Origin: an uncultured Saprospirales bacterium
GTDB taxonomy: Bacteria; Bacteroidota; Bacteroidia; Chitinophagales; JADIYW01
Direction: 5' to 3'
DNA: 19,391 nucleotides
Assembly: GCA_938008535.1 (NCBI GenBank)
Contig: CALLKF010000015.1
Span: 1 to 19,391 of the forward strand
A model generated the notes under the pieces. That model made no database searches. It saw only the letters and a program-made list of their open reading frames with translations, and had not been told where the DNA came from. The position numbers and the translations under genes are program-made. Positions 1 to 7,403 of this stretch are shown here, one piece after another. The first letter of the stretch is position 1; every line of letters begins with the position of its first letter.

Positions 1-2
1 TG

Positions 3-137
3 GATATTCTCAATTTTGCAGGCGGAAAAATCGGTACTCGCAAATTCAACAAAGACCGTGACTACCTCTGGCCTGTTCCTACAATCGTACTCGAACGAAA
101 CCCTATTTTGGAGCAAAACCCTGGTTATGGTCGTTAA
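3..137 (+). CDS. SusD/RagB-family outer-membrane lipoprotein, C-terminal end (5' truncated by window)
   Basis: Only the last 44 codons are present. They read DILNFAGGKIGT at the start and end in LWPVP, NP, QNPGY and a short tail, the typical C-terminus of SusD/RagB proteins, in which a W-P-I/V-P segment precedes N-P..Q-N-P-G-Y. In the family these are surface lipoproteins that cap a TonB-dependent SusC barrel and help capture glycans or other nutrients. The SusC partner would lie upstream, outside the window. Codon choice differs from the rest of the window: C-ending codons (AAC, TTC, GAC, TAC, CTC) are frequent here and rare elsewhere, as in strongly expressed genes. A hairpin terminator follows 43 bases after the stop. 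The substrate cannot be told from this fragment. Confidence 0.85.
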   Translation, partial: DILNFAGGKIGTRKFNKDRDYLWPVPTIVLERNPILEQNPGYGR

Positions 138-180
138 GAATACGACACAACCAATCCATTAAACAATAGAGCAAGAAAAA

Positions 181-228
181 AGATGAGTTAGAAAGTACCT
201 TCGTGGTATGCTTTAACTCATCTTTTTT
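181..228. terminator. Bidirectional intrinsic terminator between susD-like gene and glycosyltransferase gene
   Basis: AGATGAGTTA (181-190) pairs perfectly with TAACTCATCT (214-223). An inner stem GTACC/GGTAT closes a TTCGT loop, separated from the outer stem by an internal bulge. A T run (223-228) follows on the plus strand, and an A run lies before 181, giving a U run for leftward transcripts. The T run overlaps the TAA stop codon of the leftward gene (227-229), so it can end transcripts arriving from either side. Confidence 0.8.
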
Positions 229-961
229 ATGTCAAAAAATACTTGTCTTTTAAACTTTGCATTTTCATCGATAAAACGCCCAGTACAGCTTCTTTGATGA
301 TGCTGCCGCTCATTTTAGAAACACCAACTTCTCTGTCTTTAAAAACAATTGGAACTTCTATAATCTTTAAACTAGATAGCCAAACCGCGAATTTCATTTC
401 TATTTGAAATGCGTAACCTAAGAATTTTATTTTTTCCAGTTGTATAGTTTGTAAGGTTTCTTTTCTATAGCAAACAAAACCTGCAGTAGTATCCTTCACG
501 CGCATACCAGTAACAATACGCACATATTTAGATGCGAAATAAGATAGAAATAATCTGTCTTTTGGCCAATTAACCACGCTACCACCTTTAATGTAGCGCG
601 AGCCAACAGCTAAATAAGCACCTTTATTTTCACAAGCATCTAATAGTTCTAACAGTTTTTCTGGTGGATGCGAAAAGTCAGCATCCATTTCAAAAATATA
701 ACTATAGTTTTTTTCTAATGACCACTTGAAACCAGTGATGTATGCAGTGCCAAGACCTTGTTTTCCTGTACGTTCAATGATGTGTACGCGTTCAGGAAAT
801 TGTTGCATCAAACCTTTCACCACATCTGCTGTTCCATCAGGCGAACCATCTTCAATCACTAAAACTTCAAATCTATCCGAAAGATTTAGCGTGTAAGGAA
901 TTATCTTAGCAATATTTTCCTTTTCGTTATAGGTTGGTATAATGATGATGCAATCTCTCAT
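227..961 (-). CDS. Polyprenol monophosphomannose synthase-like glycosyltransferase (GT2, DPM1 type)
   Basis: A 244-residue soluble GT-A glycosyltransferase. Seen: an N-terminal IIPTYNEKENI (about 7-17), VIEDGSPDGTAD (35-46), the metal/nucleotide-sugar motif EMDADFSHPPEKL (91-103), GSRY (120-123) and a C-terminal VPIVFKDREVGVSKMS segment (203-218), in the order found in dolichyl/polyprenyl phosphate mannose synthases. The family transfers a sugar, usually mannose, from GDP-mannose to a polyprenyl phosphate on the inner membrane face, making a lipid-linked donor for protein or glycan glycosylation. There is no C-terminal membrane extension, so it is the short bacterial/archaeal form. It starts with ATG, with a TACTTTTG promoter element only about 10 bases upstream. 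The stop codon sits in the terminator T run. The exact sugar is inferred from the family, not seen. Confidence 0.88.
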   Translation of the reverse strand: MRDCIIIIPTYNEKENIAKIIPYTLNLSDRFEVLVIEDGSPDGTADVVKGLMQQFPERVHIIERTGKQGLGTAYITGFKWSLEKNYSYIFEMDADFSHPPEKLLELLDACENKGAYLAVGSRYIKGGSVVNWPKDRLFLSYFASKYVRIVTGMRVKDTTAGFVCYRKETLQTIQLEKIKFLGYAFQIEMKFAVWLSSLKIIEVPIVFKDREVGVSKMSGSIIKEAVLGVLSMKMQSLKDKYFLT

Positions 962-971
962 TCGCTTGCGA

Positions 972-979
972 CAAAAGTA
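972..979 (-). promoter_or_regulatory. Promoter -7 element (TAnnTTTG) of the glycosyltransferase gene
   Basis: The minus strand reads TACTTTTG, matching the Bacteroidota sigma-factor -7 consensus TAnnTTTG. It ends about 10 bases before the ATG at 961, so the predicted 5' leader is only about 7 bases. No clear TTG -33 element is visible. Confidence 0.5.
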
Positions 980-1034
980 ATAAGAAACTTAGTTAAAATG
1001 TTAATGCGTTAACGCTTTTTAATGATTTATTGAT

Positions 1035-1062
1035 TATAGTATATAGTAGTTAGTAGTTAGTG
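1035..1062. repeat. Heptanucleotide tandem repeat (about 4 units)
   Basis: Four consecutive 7-base units (TATAGTA twice, then GTTAGTA and GTTAGTG) lie between the ends of two leftward genes. The units diverge gradually. The same 7-base periodicity, with different sequences, recurs at 4372-4399 and 12239-12271. Confidence 0.6.
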
Positions 1063-1102
1063 TGCAGTTTTTTTTCAAAATAAAATTTACAAACTTTAAA
1101 TT

Positions 1103-2458
1103 CTACATCAAACTCATTCCAGCAAAATTACCAGAACTCATTAACAACACCACGCAATTGTTTGAAAAATGATGTTGTATATTTTCTTTTAGTAAATCAG
1201 CATCTTTAAAAACAACAATACTTTCATCGGCAAATTGTTGCTTAAGCCAGTTTTCATCTAAGTCTTGTTTTCCTTTTATTTTCAATGTATGTTCATCTAA
1301 GAATAAATATTTTACATCAGCAAAATCTAACGAATGCGCATAGTGTTCAATAAAATTTTCCTGCAATGAACTATACGTATGCAATTCAAACACCGCAATA
1401 ATTTTTCTTGTTGGATAACGCTCACGCACTGCTTTTACAGTAGCTTTCACTTTGCTTGGCGCATGTGCAAAATCACGAAAAATAGTTTGTTTAGTTGAGT
1501 TATCATCAAATACTTTTTCCAAACGTTTGGCAGCACCTTCAAATGTTTTAAAACTTTCTAAAATATTTTCTTCGTTTAAACCAATAACTTTTCCAACTTC
1601 AAACGCAGATTTTAAATTGGCAAAATTATGCGAACCAAACACATTGATCAAAAAATCTTTCTCATTATAGACCAAAATGCTTTCATCATTTTCTGTTTTA
1701 AATTTGAAAGGAAAATAGGGAACGAGCTTGATTTTATTTTCTAAAACAGGTTTTAATTCGTCAACCATTTTTAATAATTCAGCATCTTCAGCATTATAAA
1801 TTAAAGCACCATTTGGCTGAATACTTTTTATGAATTTTCGAAACGTTTCCAGGTATTCTTCATACGTTGGAAACACGTTGATATGATCCCAAGCAATGCC
1901 TGAAATAATAGCAATATTTGGATGATAATGCAAAAATTTACTGCGTAAATCTAAAGGTGAAGTCAAATATTCATCAGCTTCAATTACCATTAACGGCGAA
2001 GTTTCCGACGTTTTTACCATAAAATCAAAACCATCTAATTTAGCACCAACTAAGTAATCAAATTCTTTATTATTTACACGAAGCATGTGCATAATCATCG
2101 AAGTAATTGATGTTTTTCCGTGGCTGCCTGCAACGGCAATTCGCGTTTTATTTTTACATTGCTCAAAAACAAATTCCGGGAACGAATAAATTTTTAAATC
2201 TAATGCTTGCGCTTTTACTAGTTCTGGATTATCTGCTTTTGCATGCATTCCTAATATAATAGCATCAATGTCAGTAGTGATTTTTTCTGGAAACCAACCA
2301 ACTTGTGCTGGCATCAACCCTAATTTTTCTAAATTTGATTTTGCTGGCTCGTAAATGGCATCATCAGAACCAGTAATTATGTTTCCTTGATTTCTTAAAT
2401 GAGAAGCTAATTGGTGCATCACAGCACCACCAATTGCGATAAAATGAAAATGTTGCAT
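1103..2458 (-). CDS. mpl: UDP-N-acetylmuramate:L-alanyl-gamma-D-glutamyl-meso-diaminopimelate ligase
   Basis: A 451-residue Mur ligase. The N-terminal domain begins HFIAIGG (5-11), with TGSDD (29-33) in the nucleotide-fold region. The ATP-binding P-loop is GSHGKTSITSMI (111-122), the central domain has EADEY (160-164) and WDHINVFPTYEEY (190-202), and the C-terminal domain has RDFAHAP and FELHTYSS segments. Length and motif order fit Mpl rather than MurC: there is no MurC-type N-terminal HFIGIGG..M.gIA, and the AVMHQLA and EADEY signatures are Mpl-like. Mpl attaches recovered L-Ala-gamma-D-Glu-mDap tripeptide to UDP-MurNAc in the cytoplasm, recycling cell-wall peptide into peptidoglycan synthesis. 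The ATG is supported by a TAAATTTG element directly upstream. The gene is separated from the next leftward gene by about 140 bases holding a heptad repeat. Confidence 0.9.
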   Translation of the reverse strand: MQHFHFIAIGGAVMHQLASHLRNQGNIITGSDDAIYEPAKSNLEKLGLMPAQVGWFPEKITTDIDAIILGMHAKADNPELVKAQALDLKIYSFPEFVFEQCKNKTRIAVAGSHGKTSITSMIMHMLRVNNKEFDYLVGAKLDGFDFMVKTSETSPLMVIEADEYLTSPLDLRSKFLHYHPNIAIISGIAWDHINVFPTYEEYLETFRKFIKSIQPNGALIYNAEDAELLKMVDELKPVLENKIKLVPYFPFKFKTENDESILVYNEKDFLINVFGSHNFANLKSAFEVGKVIGLNEENILESFKTFEGAAKRLEKVFDDNSTKQTIFRDFAHAPSKVKATVKAVRERYPTRKIIAVFELHTYSSLQENFIEHYAHSLDFADVKYLFLDEHTLKIKGKQDLDENWLKQQFADESIVVFKDADLLKENIQHHFSNNCVVLLMSSGNFAGMSLM

Positions 2459-2462
2459 GTGC

Positions 2463-2470
2463 CAAATTTA
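2463..2470 (-). promoter_or_regulatory. Promoter -7 element of mpl
   Basis: The minus strand reads TAAATTTG, ending four bases before the mpl ATG (2458). With normal spacing the transcript would begin at or within a base or two of the start codon, so the mRNA is predicted to be leaderless. No convincing -33 TTG is seen. Confidence 0.5.
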
Positions 2471-2614
2471 ACGATGTATTCATAGTTTTTCACCTGATTT
2501 TATACACAAATACACATATTTTAACGGTTTGTAAGTACTATAATTACGTTTAATTTGGTTTTTATTAATAGTTAAAAAACGTGAAAAAGGGTAGCGGTAA
2601 TGCAATATTTAAGC

Positions 2615-2622
2615 TATTTTTG
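2615..2622 (+). promoter_or_regulatory. Promoter -7 element for the small lipoprotein / ytxJ pair
   Basis: TATTTTTG matches TAnnTTTG and lies 25 bases before the ATG at 2648. It argues against the longer upstream start at 2600, which would put the promoter inside the coding region. Confidence 0.5.
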
Positions 2623-2647
2623 CATTGTAAACACAAACGTAAACAAT

Positions 2648-2794
2648 ATGAACAATTACAAAAAATCCGCAATTGCATTAGTTTCAGCATGCATTATTTT
2701 AGTTTCAACATCATCATGTGCAAGAAGAAATGCTACAGGTTGCCCAATTTGGGGAAAAACTACTCAGACACAAACTGCTAAAAAAAGCGTTTAG
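2648..2794 (+). CDS. Small (48-residue) lipoprotein, function unknown
   Basis: Begins MNNYKK, followed by a hydrophobic stretch and a lipobox-like STSSC with the cysteine at residue 24. The mature part would be only about 25 residues, with a second cysteine in TGCPIWGK and a polar, Lys-ending tail. The start was chosen because it gives a proper basic n-region and lies downstream of the TATTTTTG promoter element; an in-frame ATG at 2600 would add 16 residues of non-signal sequence. The stop is four bases before the ytxJ start, so the two are almost certainly one transcript. I do not recognise a named family. A frame overlapping it in another phase (2581-2781) is not coding. Confidence 0.65.
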   Translation: MNNYKKSAIALVSACIILVSTSSCARRNATGCPIWGKTTQTQTAKKSV

Positions 2795-2798
2795 AATT

Positions 2799-3113
2799 AT
2801 GAACTGGAAAATCTTAGATTCCGAGCAACAATTTTTAGATTTATTAGAGAAAGAGGCAATTTTTGCTGTTTTTAAACACAGTACTCGTTGTTCAATTTCC
2901 ACTATGGCTAAAAATAGAGTTGAAAGAGAATGGAATCTGGATTTTCCAATCTTTAATTTAGATTTACTCAATTACAGAGCAATTTCTAATTTAATAGCTA
3001 AAAAATCAGGAATTGAACATCAATCACCACAATTGATTGTTTTTCAAAATGGATTACCTATTTATGATGCAAGTCATAATGGAATTGTGGTTGATGATAT
3101 TTTGGTTTCGTAG
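2799..3113 (+). CDS. ytxJ: YtxJ-family bacillithiol-system redox protein
   Basis: A 104-residue thioredoxin-like protein. The signature is VFKHSTRCSISTMA (24-37), with a single active cysteine at residue 31, where many relatives have CPIS. It is followed by a thioredoxin-fold core (DFPIFNLDLLNYRAISN) and the HQSPQLIVFQNG segment carrying the cis-Pro-type SPQ. In the family, YtxJ (DUF2847) is a monothiol protein assigned to the bacillithiol system, likely acting in the cytoplasm to resolve mixed disulfides. Start ATG 2799 gives MNWKILDSEQQF, a normal family N-terminus; upstream in-frame starts overlap the lipoprotein gene. It converges on the OsmC-family gene with 8 bases between stop codons and no visible terminator. 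Confidence 0.85.
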   Translation: MNWKILDSEQQFLDLLEKEAIFAVFKHSTRCSISTMAKNRVEREWNLDFPIFNLDLLNYRAISNLIAKKSGIEHQSPQLIVFQNGLPIYDASHNGIVVDDILVS

Positions 3114-3121
3114 AAGTTTTG

Positions 3122-3529
3122 CTAAACAAACTCAATCTTTATTTCCTGTTTAATGTCAGTATGCAAACTTTTTGCAACTGGACAAGCATGTGCTGCATTT
3201 ATTAGAATTTGTTTTTCCTTTTCTGTAAAATTATCATCAGGAATTTTAATATGCACATGAATTTCGCCAATGCGACGCGGTTCGCTGTACATTACTTTTG
3301 TTACTTCAACAGTTGCACCATTTATATTTTTATTAGTTTCTAATAATTTAATTCCTACAATACTAATCATACACGAACCTAATGCAGAAGCTACTAAATC
3401 TGTTGGCGAAAAAGCTTCACCTTTTCCATGATTATCTTTTGGCGCATCTGTAAAAATCACGGTTCCACTTTGTAGATGTGTCATTTCTGTTCTTAATTCA
3501 CCTAAATAAATTACTTTTGATGTTATCAT
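3122..3529 (-). CDS. OsmC-family protein (peroxiredoxin-like)
   Basis: A 135-residue OsmC/Ohr-superfamily protein. The two conserved cysteines are present: C53 in SALGSCMISIVG and C116 in AAHACPVAKSLH. GEAFSPTDLVASALG (37-51) is the usual lead-in to the first helix. In the family these thiols reduce organic or hydrogen peroxides in the cytoplasm. The small YhfA-like form in Bacteroidota has no assigned substrate. It lies tail-to-tail with ytxJ, another thiol-redox gene, and head-to-head with the barrel-protein gene, 48 bases apart. No clear TAnnTTTG element is visible: the nearest match, TATTTTG, is one base short. Confidence 0.87.
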   Translation of the reverse strand: MITSKVIYLGELRTEMTHLQSGTVIFTDAPKDNHGKGEAFSPTDLVASALGSCMISIVGIKLLETNKNINGATVEVTKVMYSEPRRIGEIHVHIKIPDDNFTEKEKQILINAAHACPVAKSLHTDIKQEIKIEFV

Positions 3530-3577
3530 TTTTACAAACTTTTAAACTAATTTAGCAAAATAAACGTTTTTAAAATA

Positions 3578-4369
3578 GTGCAACGAAAATTCATCCTAAT
3601 ATTTATTCTTTTTTTTATAGTTTCTATTCAAAAAAGTAAAGCAGAAGAATCTACTTTAAACAGAGATTCTGTGCTATATAAAAAATCATGGTCGGCTGGC
3701 ATTCGCTTGCGTAGCGATGGTTTTGCACTTGGTGCAGAAATTACAAGAAGCAAACGCTTCAAGCGCAGTTGGATGATACAAACACAATTTTCTTATTTTT
3801 GGCATCCAAAACAAGTAAAACAACAATCACAATATGGTGGTGGTGGTTTGTTTGGTTCTGATGGATTTAAACCATTTGTTTTTGGTAAACAAAATTCATT
3901 ATTTACTTTATATCTCGGCGCTGGACAAAAGTTTTTACTAGCAGAAAAAGGAAGAAACCACGGTGTGCAGCTTTTCTTTAAATATGCTGGTGGCTTTACT
4001 TTAGGAATTTTAAAACCATATTTAGTTGAAGTAGTTGATACAGCATCTATTGTTGGAAATACATTTTCAAATACTGTTACTTTAGGTTATGAGCCAAATA
4101 ATCCGAATAGTTTGTTTCTAGAAAAAGATTATATCGTTGGTGCATCTGGTTTTGGTAAAGGATGGAAATTAAAAGCACAACCTGGATTGCATGTGGAAGT
4201 AGGAATGGAGTTTGATTTTGGGAAAAATGAAAGTTTTGTAAAAGCATTAGAAATTGGAGTTGCTTCTGATTTTTATTTTAAAAAAGTGCCTGTAATGGTG
4301 CAAAGTAATAAGTTTTTATATCCAAGTGTTTATGTTGGCATACAATTAGGAAAACGAAAAGAACGATAA
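3578..4369 (+). CDS. Secreted, probably outer-membrane beta-barrel protein of unknown function
   Basis: 263 residues from a GTG start. The first 22 residues (basic start, long hydrophobic run, SKA before EES) form a cleavable signal peptide. The mature part has alternating hydrophobic/aromatic strands (WSAGIRLRSDGFALGAEI, LFTLYLGAGQKFLL, VQLFFKYAGGFTLGIL, LHVEVGMEFDFG, PSVYVGIQLG), as in small outer-membrane barrels, and ends in a strand followed by basic residues. A Gly-rich, Phe-rich loop lies around residues 88-102. The gene is 30 bases upstream of lipA, probably in one operon, though nothing in it suggests a lipoate role. No named family is recognised. The GTG is the only start that gives a full signal peptide. 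Confidence 0.7.
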   Translation: MQRKFILIFILFFIVSIQKSKAEESTLNRDSVLYKKSWSAGIRLRSDGFALGAEITRSKRFKRSWMIQTQFSYFWHPKQVKQQSQYGGGGLFGSDGFKPFVFGKQNSLFTLYLGAGQKFLLAEKGRNHGVQLFFKYAGGFTLGILKPYLVEVVDTASIVGNTFSNTVTLGYEPNNPNSLFLEKDYIVGASGFGKGWKLKAQPGLHVEVGMEFDFGKNESFVKALEIGVASDFYFKKVPVMVQSNKFLYPSVYVGIQLGKRKER

Positions 4370-4371
4370 GA

Positions 4372-4399
4372 ATGTTGAATGATAAATGTTGAATAATAA
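4372..4399 (+). repeat. Heptanucleotide tandem array abutting the lipA start codon
   Basis: Four 7-base units (ATGTTGA, ATGATAA, ATGTTGA, ATAATAA) fill almost the whole 30-base gap between the barrel-protein gene and lipA. The next unit, ATGTGTG, begins with the lipA ATG at 4400, so the start codon is in phase with the array. Read as 14-mers, the first and second halves differ at one position. Confidence 0.65.
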
Positions 4400-5263
4400 A
4401 TGTGTGAAATTGAAACAATACAAACTCGTCCGAGAAAACCAGATTGGTTAAAAGTAAAAATTCCGATAGGTGAGAACTATAAAAAAGTTAGAAACTTAGT
4501 AGATACTTACAAATTACATACTATATGCGAAAGTGGCAATTGTCCAAATATGGGTGAATGTTGGGGCGAAGGTACTGCTACCTTTATGATTTTAGGAAAT
4601 GTGTGTACACGTTCATGTTCGTTTTGTGCAGTAGCAACTGGAAGACCAAAATTTTTAGACACAGATGAACCGAAGCGTGTTGCTGAAGCTATTAAATTAA
4701 TGCAAGTAAAACATGCTGTTTTAACTTCTGTCAATCGCGATGAATTACCAGACAAAGGCGCGCAAATTTGGTATGAAACGGTTCGTGCAATAAAAGAAAC
4801 TTCACCTAACACCACTATTGAGACATTAATTCCTGATGTAAAAGGCGATTGGAAAGCGTTGGAATTAATTATTTCTGCTGGACAAGAAGTAGTTTCGCAC
4901 AATATGGAAACCGTGAAACGCTTATACAGAAAAGTGCGACCACAAGCAAAATACGAACGCAGTTTAGAACAGATTTTACGTACGAAAGAATATGGCAAAC
5001 GCACCAAAAGTGGCATTATGCTTGGTATTGGCGAAACTGATGAAGAAATAGAAGAAATCATGGATGATTTGCATCAGCATAAATGTGATGTCATTACATT
5101 TGGTCAATATTTACAACCTACAAAAATGCATTTAGAAGTTGCTGAATTTATTCATCCAACAAAGTTTGCAGCAATCAAAGAAATTGGCTTAGCAAAAGGA
5201 ATTCCATACATCGAAAGTGGTCCAATGGTACGTTCATCGTATCACGCAGAACGACATATTTAA
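4400..5263 (+). CDS. lipA: Lipoyl synthase
   Basis: A 287-residue radical-SAM enzyme that inserts two sulfurs into protein-bound octanoyl groups to make lipoyl cofactors of 2-oxoacid dehydrogenases and GcvH. The auxiliary cluster cysteines C43, C48 and C54 (ICESGNCPNMGECWG) and the radical-SAM CxxxCxxC (C69, C73, C76 in CTRSCSFC) are present. So is the C-terminal RSSYHAE, whose serine ligates the auxiliary cluster. Length is normal and the gene looks intact. The start ATG continues a heptad repeat, but the next residues (MCEIETIQTRPRKPDWL) match the family N-terminus, so the start is sound. It probably shares a transcript with the upstream barrel-protein gene. LipB is not in the window. Confidence 0.96.
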   Translation: MCEIETIQTRPRKPDWLKVKIPIGENYKKVRNLVDTYKLHTICESGNCPNMGECWGEGTATFMILGNVCTRSCSFCAVATGRPKFLDTDEPKRVAEAIKLMQVKHAVLTSVNRDELPDKGAQIWYETVRAIKETSPNTTIETLIPDVKGDWKALELIISAGQEVVSHNMETVKRLYRKVRPQAKYERSLEQILRTKEYGKRTKSGIMLGIGETDEEIEEIMDDLHQHKCDVITFGQYLQPTKMHLEVAEFIHPTKFAAIKEIGLAKGIPYIESGPMVRSSYHAERHI

Positions 5264-5357
5264 AAGTACATTTTCTCAAAATTCTTCCTGTATTTATTTT
5301 TTCGTTTCTATTTTAAAATATAATTTATTATTTTCGTTTTTAACCAAACCAAACCAA

Positions 5358-6272
5358 ATGAAAAAAATACTATTTTTTGTAGTGTCATTATGCATTACAT
5401 TTTCCTTGTTTGCAAAAGAAACTGAAGTTGATTCTACTAAACTTTTGATGGATCAAATTGAATCCAACATAAAATACACTAAATCTGGAACAGTTGATTT
5501 AGGAAATTGTACTTTAACAATTCCAAAAGGATTTAAATATTTAGATTCTGCACAATCAAGATATGTGCTGGAAGATTTGTGGCAAAATCCACCAAGTGCA
5601 CAAAAAACGTTAGGCATGTTGTTTCCAGAAAATGCTGGTGCTTTTACCGATAATAGTTGGGCATTTGAAATTTCGATGGATGAAATGGGTTACGTAAAAG
5701 ATAAGGACGCACAAAAAATGGATTATGACGACATCATGAAAGATATGAAAAAAGACAATATTGATGAAAATAAAACGCGTGTTGAAATGGGTTATGGCAA
5801 AGCTGTTTTGATTGGCTGGGCCTCAAAACCGTTTTACGATAAAGATAAAAACGTATTACATTGGGCAAAAGAAATCAAATTTGGTGATGATTCAATAAAT
5901 ACGTTGAACTATAACATTCGTTATTTATGTAGAAAAGGTGTTTTAGTTGTAAATGCAATTGCGAGTGTTAATCAATTGGATTTGGTAAAACAGAATATTC
6001 CAAATATTATGCAAAGTGTTGAGTTTAAAAGTGGCGAAAAATACAGCGATTTCAATCCAAGTATGGATAAAGTGGCAGCATATGGAATTGGTGGTTTAGT
6101 TGCAGGAAAAGTATTGGCAAAAGCTGGAGTTTTTGTGTTTTTATTAAAATACATAAAAATTATTGGAATTGCTGTTGTTGCATTTTTTGGTAAAATCTGG
6201 TCAATGATTACTGGTAAAAAGAAAGAAGATAGCAATCCATTACCAAATGATGATGTGCAACCAAATGCATAA
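5358..6272 (+). CDS. DUF2167-family membrane-anchored protein
   Basis: 304 residues. A signal peptide (MKKILFFVV...SLFA, cleavage near 19) precedes the DUF2167 domain: GTVDLGNCTLTIPKGFKYL (44-62), VLEDLWQNPPS (70-80), a Trp at 101 before the GYVKDKDA segment (111-118), VLHWAKEIKFG (166-176) and a following tyrosine-rich strand. A C-terminal hydrophobic segment (about 256-284) followed by GKKKE should anchor the protein in the membrane with a short tail, so most of it is extracytoplasmic. The family has no known biochemical function. The longer in-frame start at 5217 lies inside lipA and lacks a signal sequence, so the ATG at 5358 is used. A strong terminator follows 18 bases after the stop. 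The only promoter-like element upstream is a weak TATTTTCG. Confidence 0.87.
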   Translation: MKKILFFVVSLCITFSLFAKETEVDSTKLLMDQIESNIKYTKSGTVDLGNCTLTIPKGFKYLDSAQSRYVLEDLWQNPPSAQKTLGMLFPENAGAFTDNSWAFEISMDEMGYVKDKDAQKMDYDDIMKDMKKDNIDENKTRVEMGYGKAVLIGWASKPFYDKDKNVLHWAKEIKFGDDSINTLNYNIRYLCRKGVLVVNAIASVNQLDLVKQNIPNIMQSVEFKSGEKYSDFNPSMDKVAAYGIGGLVAGKVLAKAGVFVFLLKYIKIIGIAVVAFFGKIWSMITGKKKEDSNPLPNDDVQPNA

Positions 6273-6290
6273 ATCTATTTTAAAAATGAT

Positions 6291-6330
6291 ATTAAGAATG
6301 CAGTAAATTACTTACTGCATTCTTAATTTT
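6291..6330. terminator. Strong bidirectional intrinsic terminator
   Basis: A 16-bp perfect inverted repeat, ATTAAGAATGCAGTAA (6291-6306) against 6312-6327, with a 5-base loop ATTAC. T-rich sequence follows on both strands (TTTT at 6327-6330; ATCATTTTTAAAA on the minus strand). It separates the rightward DUF2167 gene from the leftward muramidase pseudogene and can serve both. Confidence 0.88.
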
Positions 6331-6341
6331 ACTATCTTTTT

Positions 6342-7251
6342 CTAGACAAAAATTAATTCATCGGTTTGCATAAAATAAGTAGCATTTTCAACTAAGTCAG
6401 CTTCTGCATCTCTGCGTATCCATAAACCTCTTTGTGCACTTGTCCATAATCGTTTCATCGCTCTAATTTCAGTTGCAATTTTTTTCAAATTTCCATTAGC
6501 AATTAATCCAACTAAATTTCTCATTTCTTTTCGTCGGTCTATATTTGCTAAACTTTCACCACGATTATAGACTAATGATAAAATGGCACCTTGTGCATCA
6601 GGTGGCAATTTTTCAATTCCAGGATAAATATTTCGTGTTGATTTTGCATACTTCGGCATAGATTTGGTATAAAATACTTCGAGTGCTTGTTCCCAAGTAA
6701 TAACTATACTTTTTATAGAATTAGAAAGTGCATCTTTTGCATTATCACCTTTTTTTCCAATTGTGGTGCTAAGTTTATTAAAGTCTATTGTTGATAAAAC
6801 ATTTTTCCAATCATTCGTAAATTGAGTCAAGCTCACATAACCTAAATCATAACCAATTCCAATAGTTATACCACTGTCACCTTCTGGCCAGATTGGAAAT
6901 TTATATTTCGATTGATAGGCACTTCTGGAAGAGATTTCTGAATTAATAATTATATCTAAACTTTTTTTAGACACTATCATGGTTGCACCAATAGGAATAT
7001 CAGGCAATACTTTTGATATAAAATCTTCTATTCTAGAAATAGTTGCAGGACCAACAATACCATCAATATCTTACCAACAAAACCTAAACTTTTTTGTATT
7101 GCTTTTTTGTGTTCAAATAATGTAGTAGTTGACGATAATGATAGACCTTTTAATTTTTCAATTTCAATGCATGTCGCTAAATCGAAAATACCTAATGTAG
7201 GAATTTTTATTTTTTTGGTTAGTAAATTAATTATTCAATGTTTGAATTCAT
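6342..7251 (-). pseudogene. Muramidase with N-terminal peptidoglycan-binding domain, broken by two frameshifts
   Basis: The intact 3' part (221 codons from an apparent TTG at 7007) is a lysozyme-fold domain resembling the pesticin C-terminal muramidase family. It has a candidate catalytic Glu in NSEISSR (24), WPEGDSGITIGIGYDLG (40-56) and a C-terminal R-rich RGLWIRRDAEADL. Upstream, the same frame continues through DIDGIVGPATISRIEDF, a peptidoglycan-binding-domain signature, until a stop at 7071-7073. Adding one A near 7071-7072 joins it to LFEHKKAIQKSLGFVGK in the next frame. A second added A near 7234-7235 extends it to an ATG at 7251 (MNSNIEIINLL). The repaired product would be about 303 residues. 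It lacks a clear signal peptide. Either the gene is decaying or the assembly has two homopolymer errors; a residual 221-residue product from an internal start is possible but unlikely. Confidence 0.75.
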
Positions 7252-7403
7252 ACGTATCTAATATAATGAATAATTTTATTATACCTACGTTTTTTTTATT
7301 TATTTTCATGTCATAAATAGTTGTTATCGTTTAATGATTATTCGTGTTTAAATTGAATTTTATTGGCATATCAATATTTAAAATGTTACTGTTTTTCAAA
7401 AAC

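Noticed and set aside
4507..5061. Leftward 184-codon open frame
   Set aside because: It is a shadow on the opposite strand of lipA, whose motifs are unambiguous. Similar shadows at 1452-1670, 2714-2971, 4849-5040, 5972-6235, 9624-9875, 13669-13878, 14898-15134 and 17528-17764 were dropped for the same reason.
5217..5357. In-frame N-terminal extension of the DUF2167 protein beginning inside lipA
   Set aside because: It lacks a signal peptide, overlaps lipA, and the ATG at 5358 starts a perfect signal sequence.
6342..7007. Bacteriocin or toxin with immunity gene, from the pesticin-like domain
   Set aside because: There is no signal, receptor-binding domain or adjacent small immunity gene. The peptidoglycan-binding N-terminus fits a cell-wall hydrolase or phage-type lysin, and the gene is broken.
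7107..7316. Rightward 69-codon open frame
   Set aside because: It is antisense to the repaired N-terminal part of the muramidase pseudogene and shows no protein-like features.
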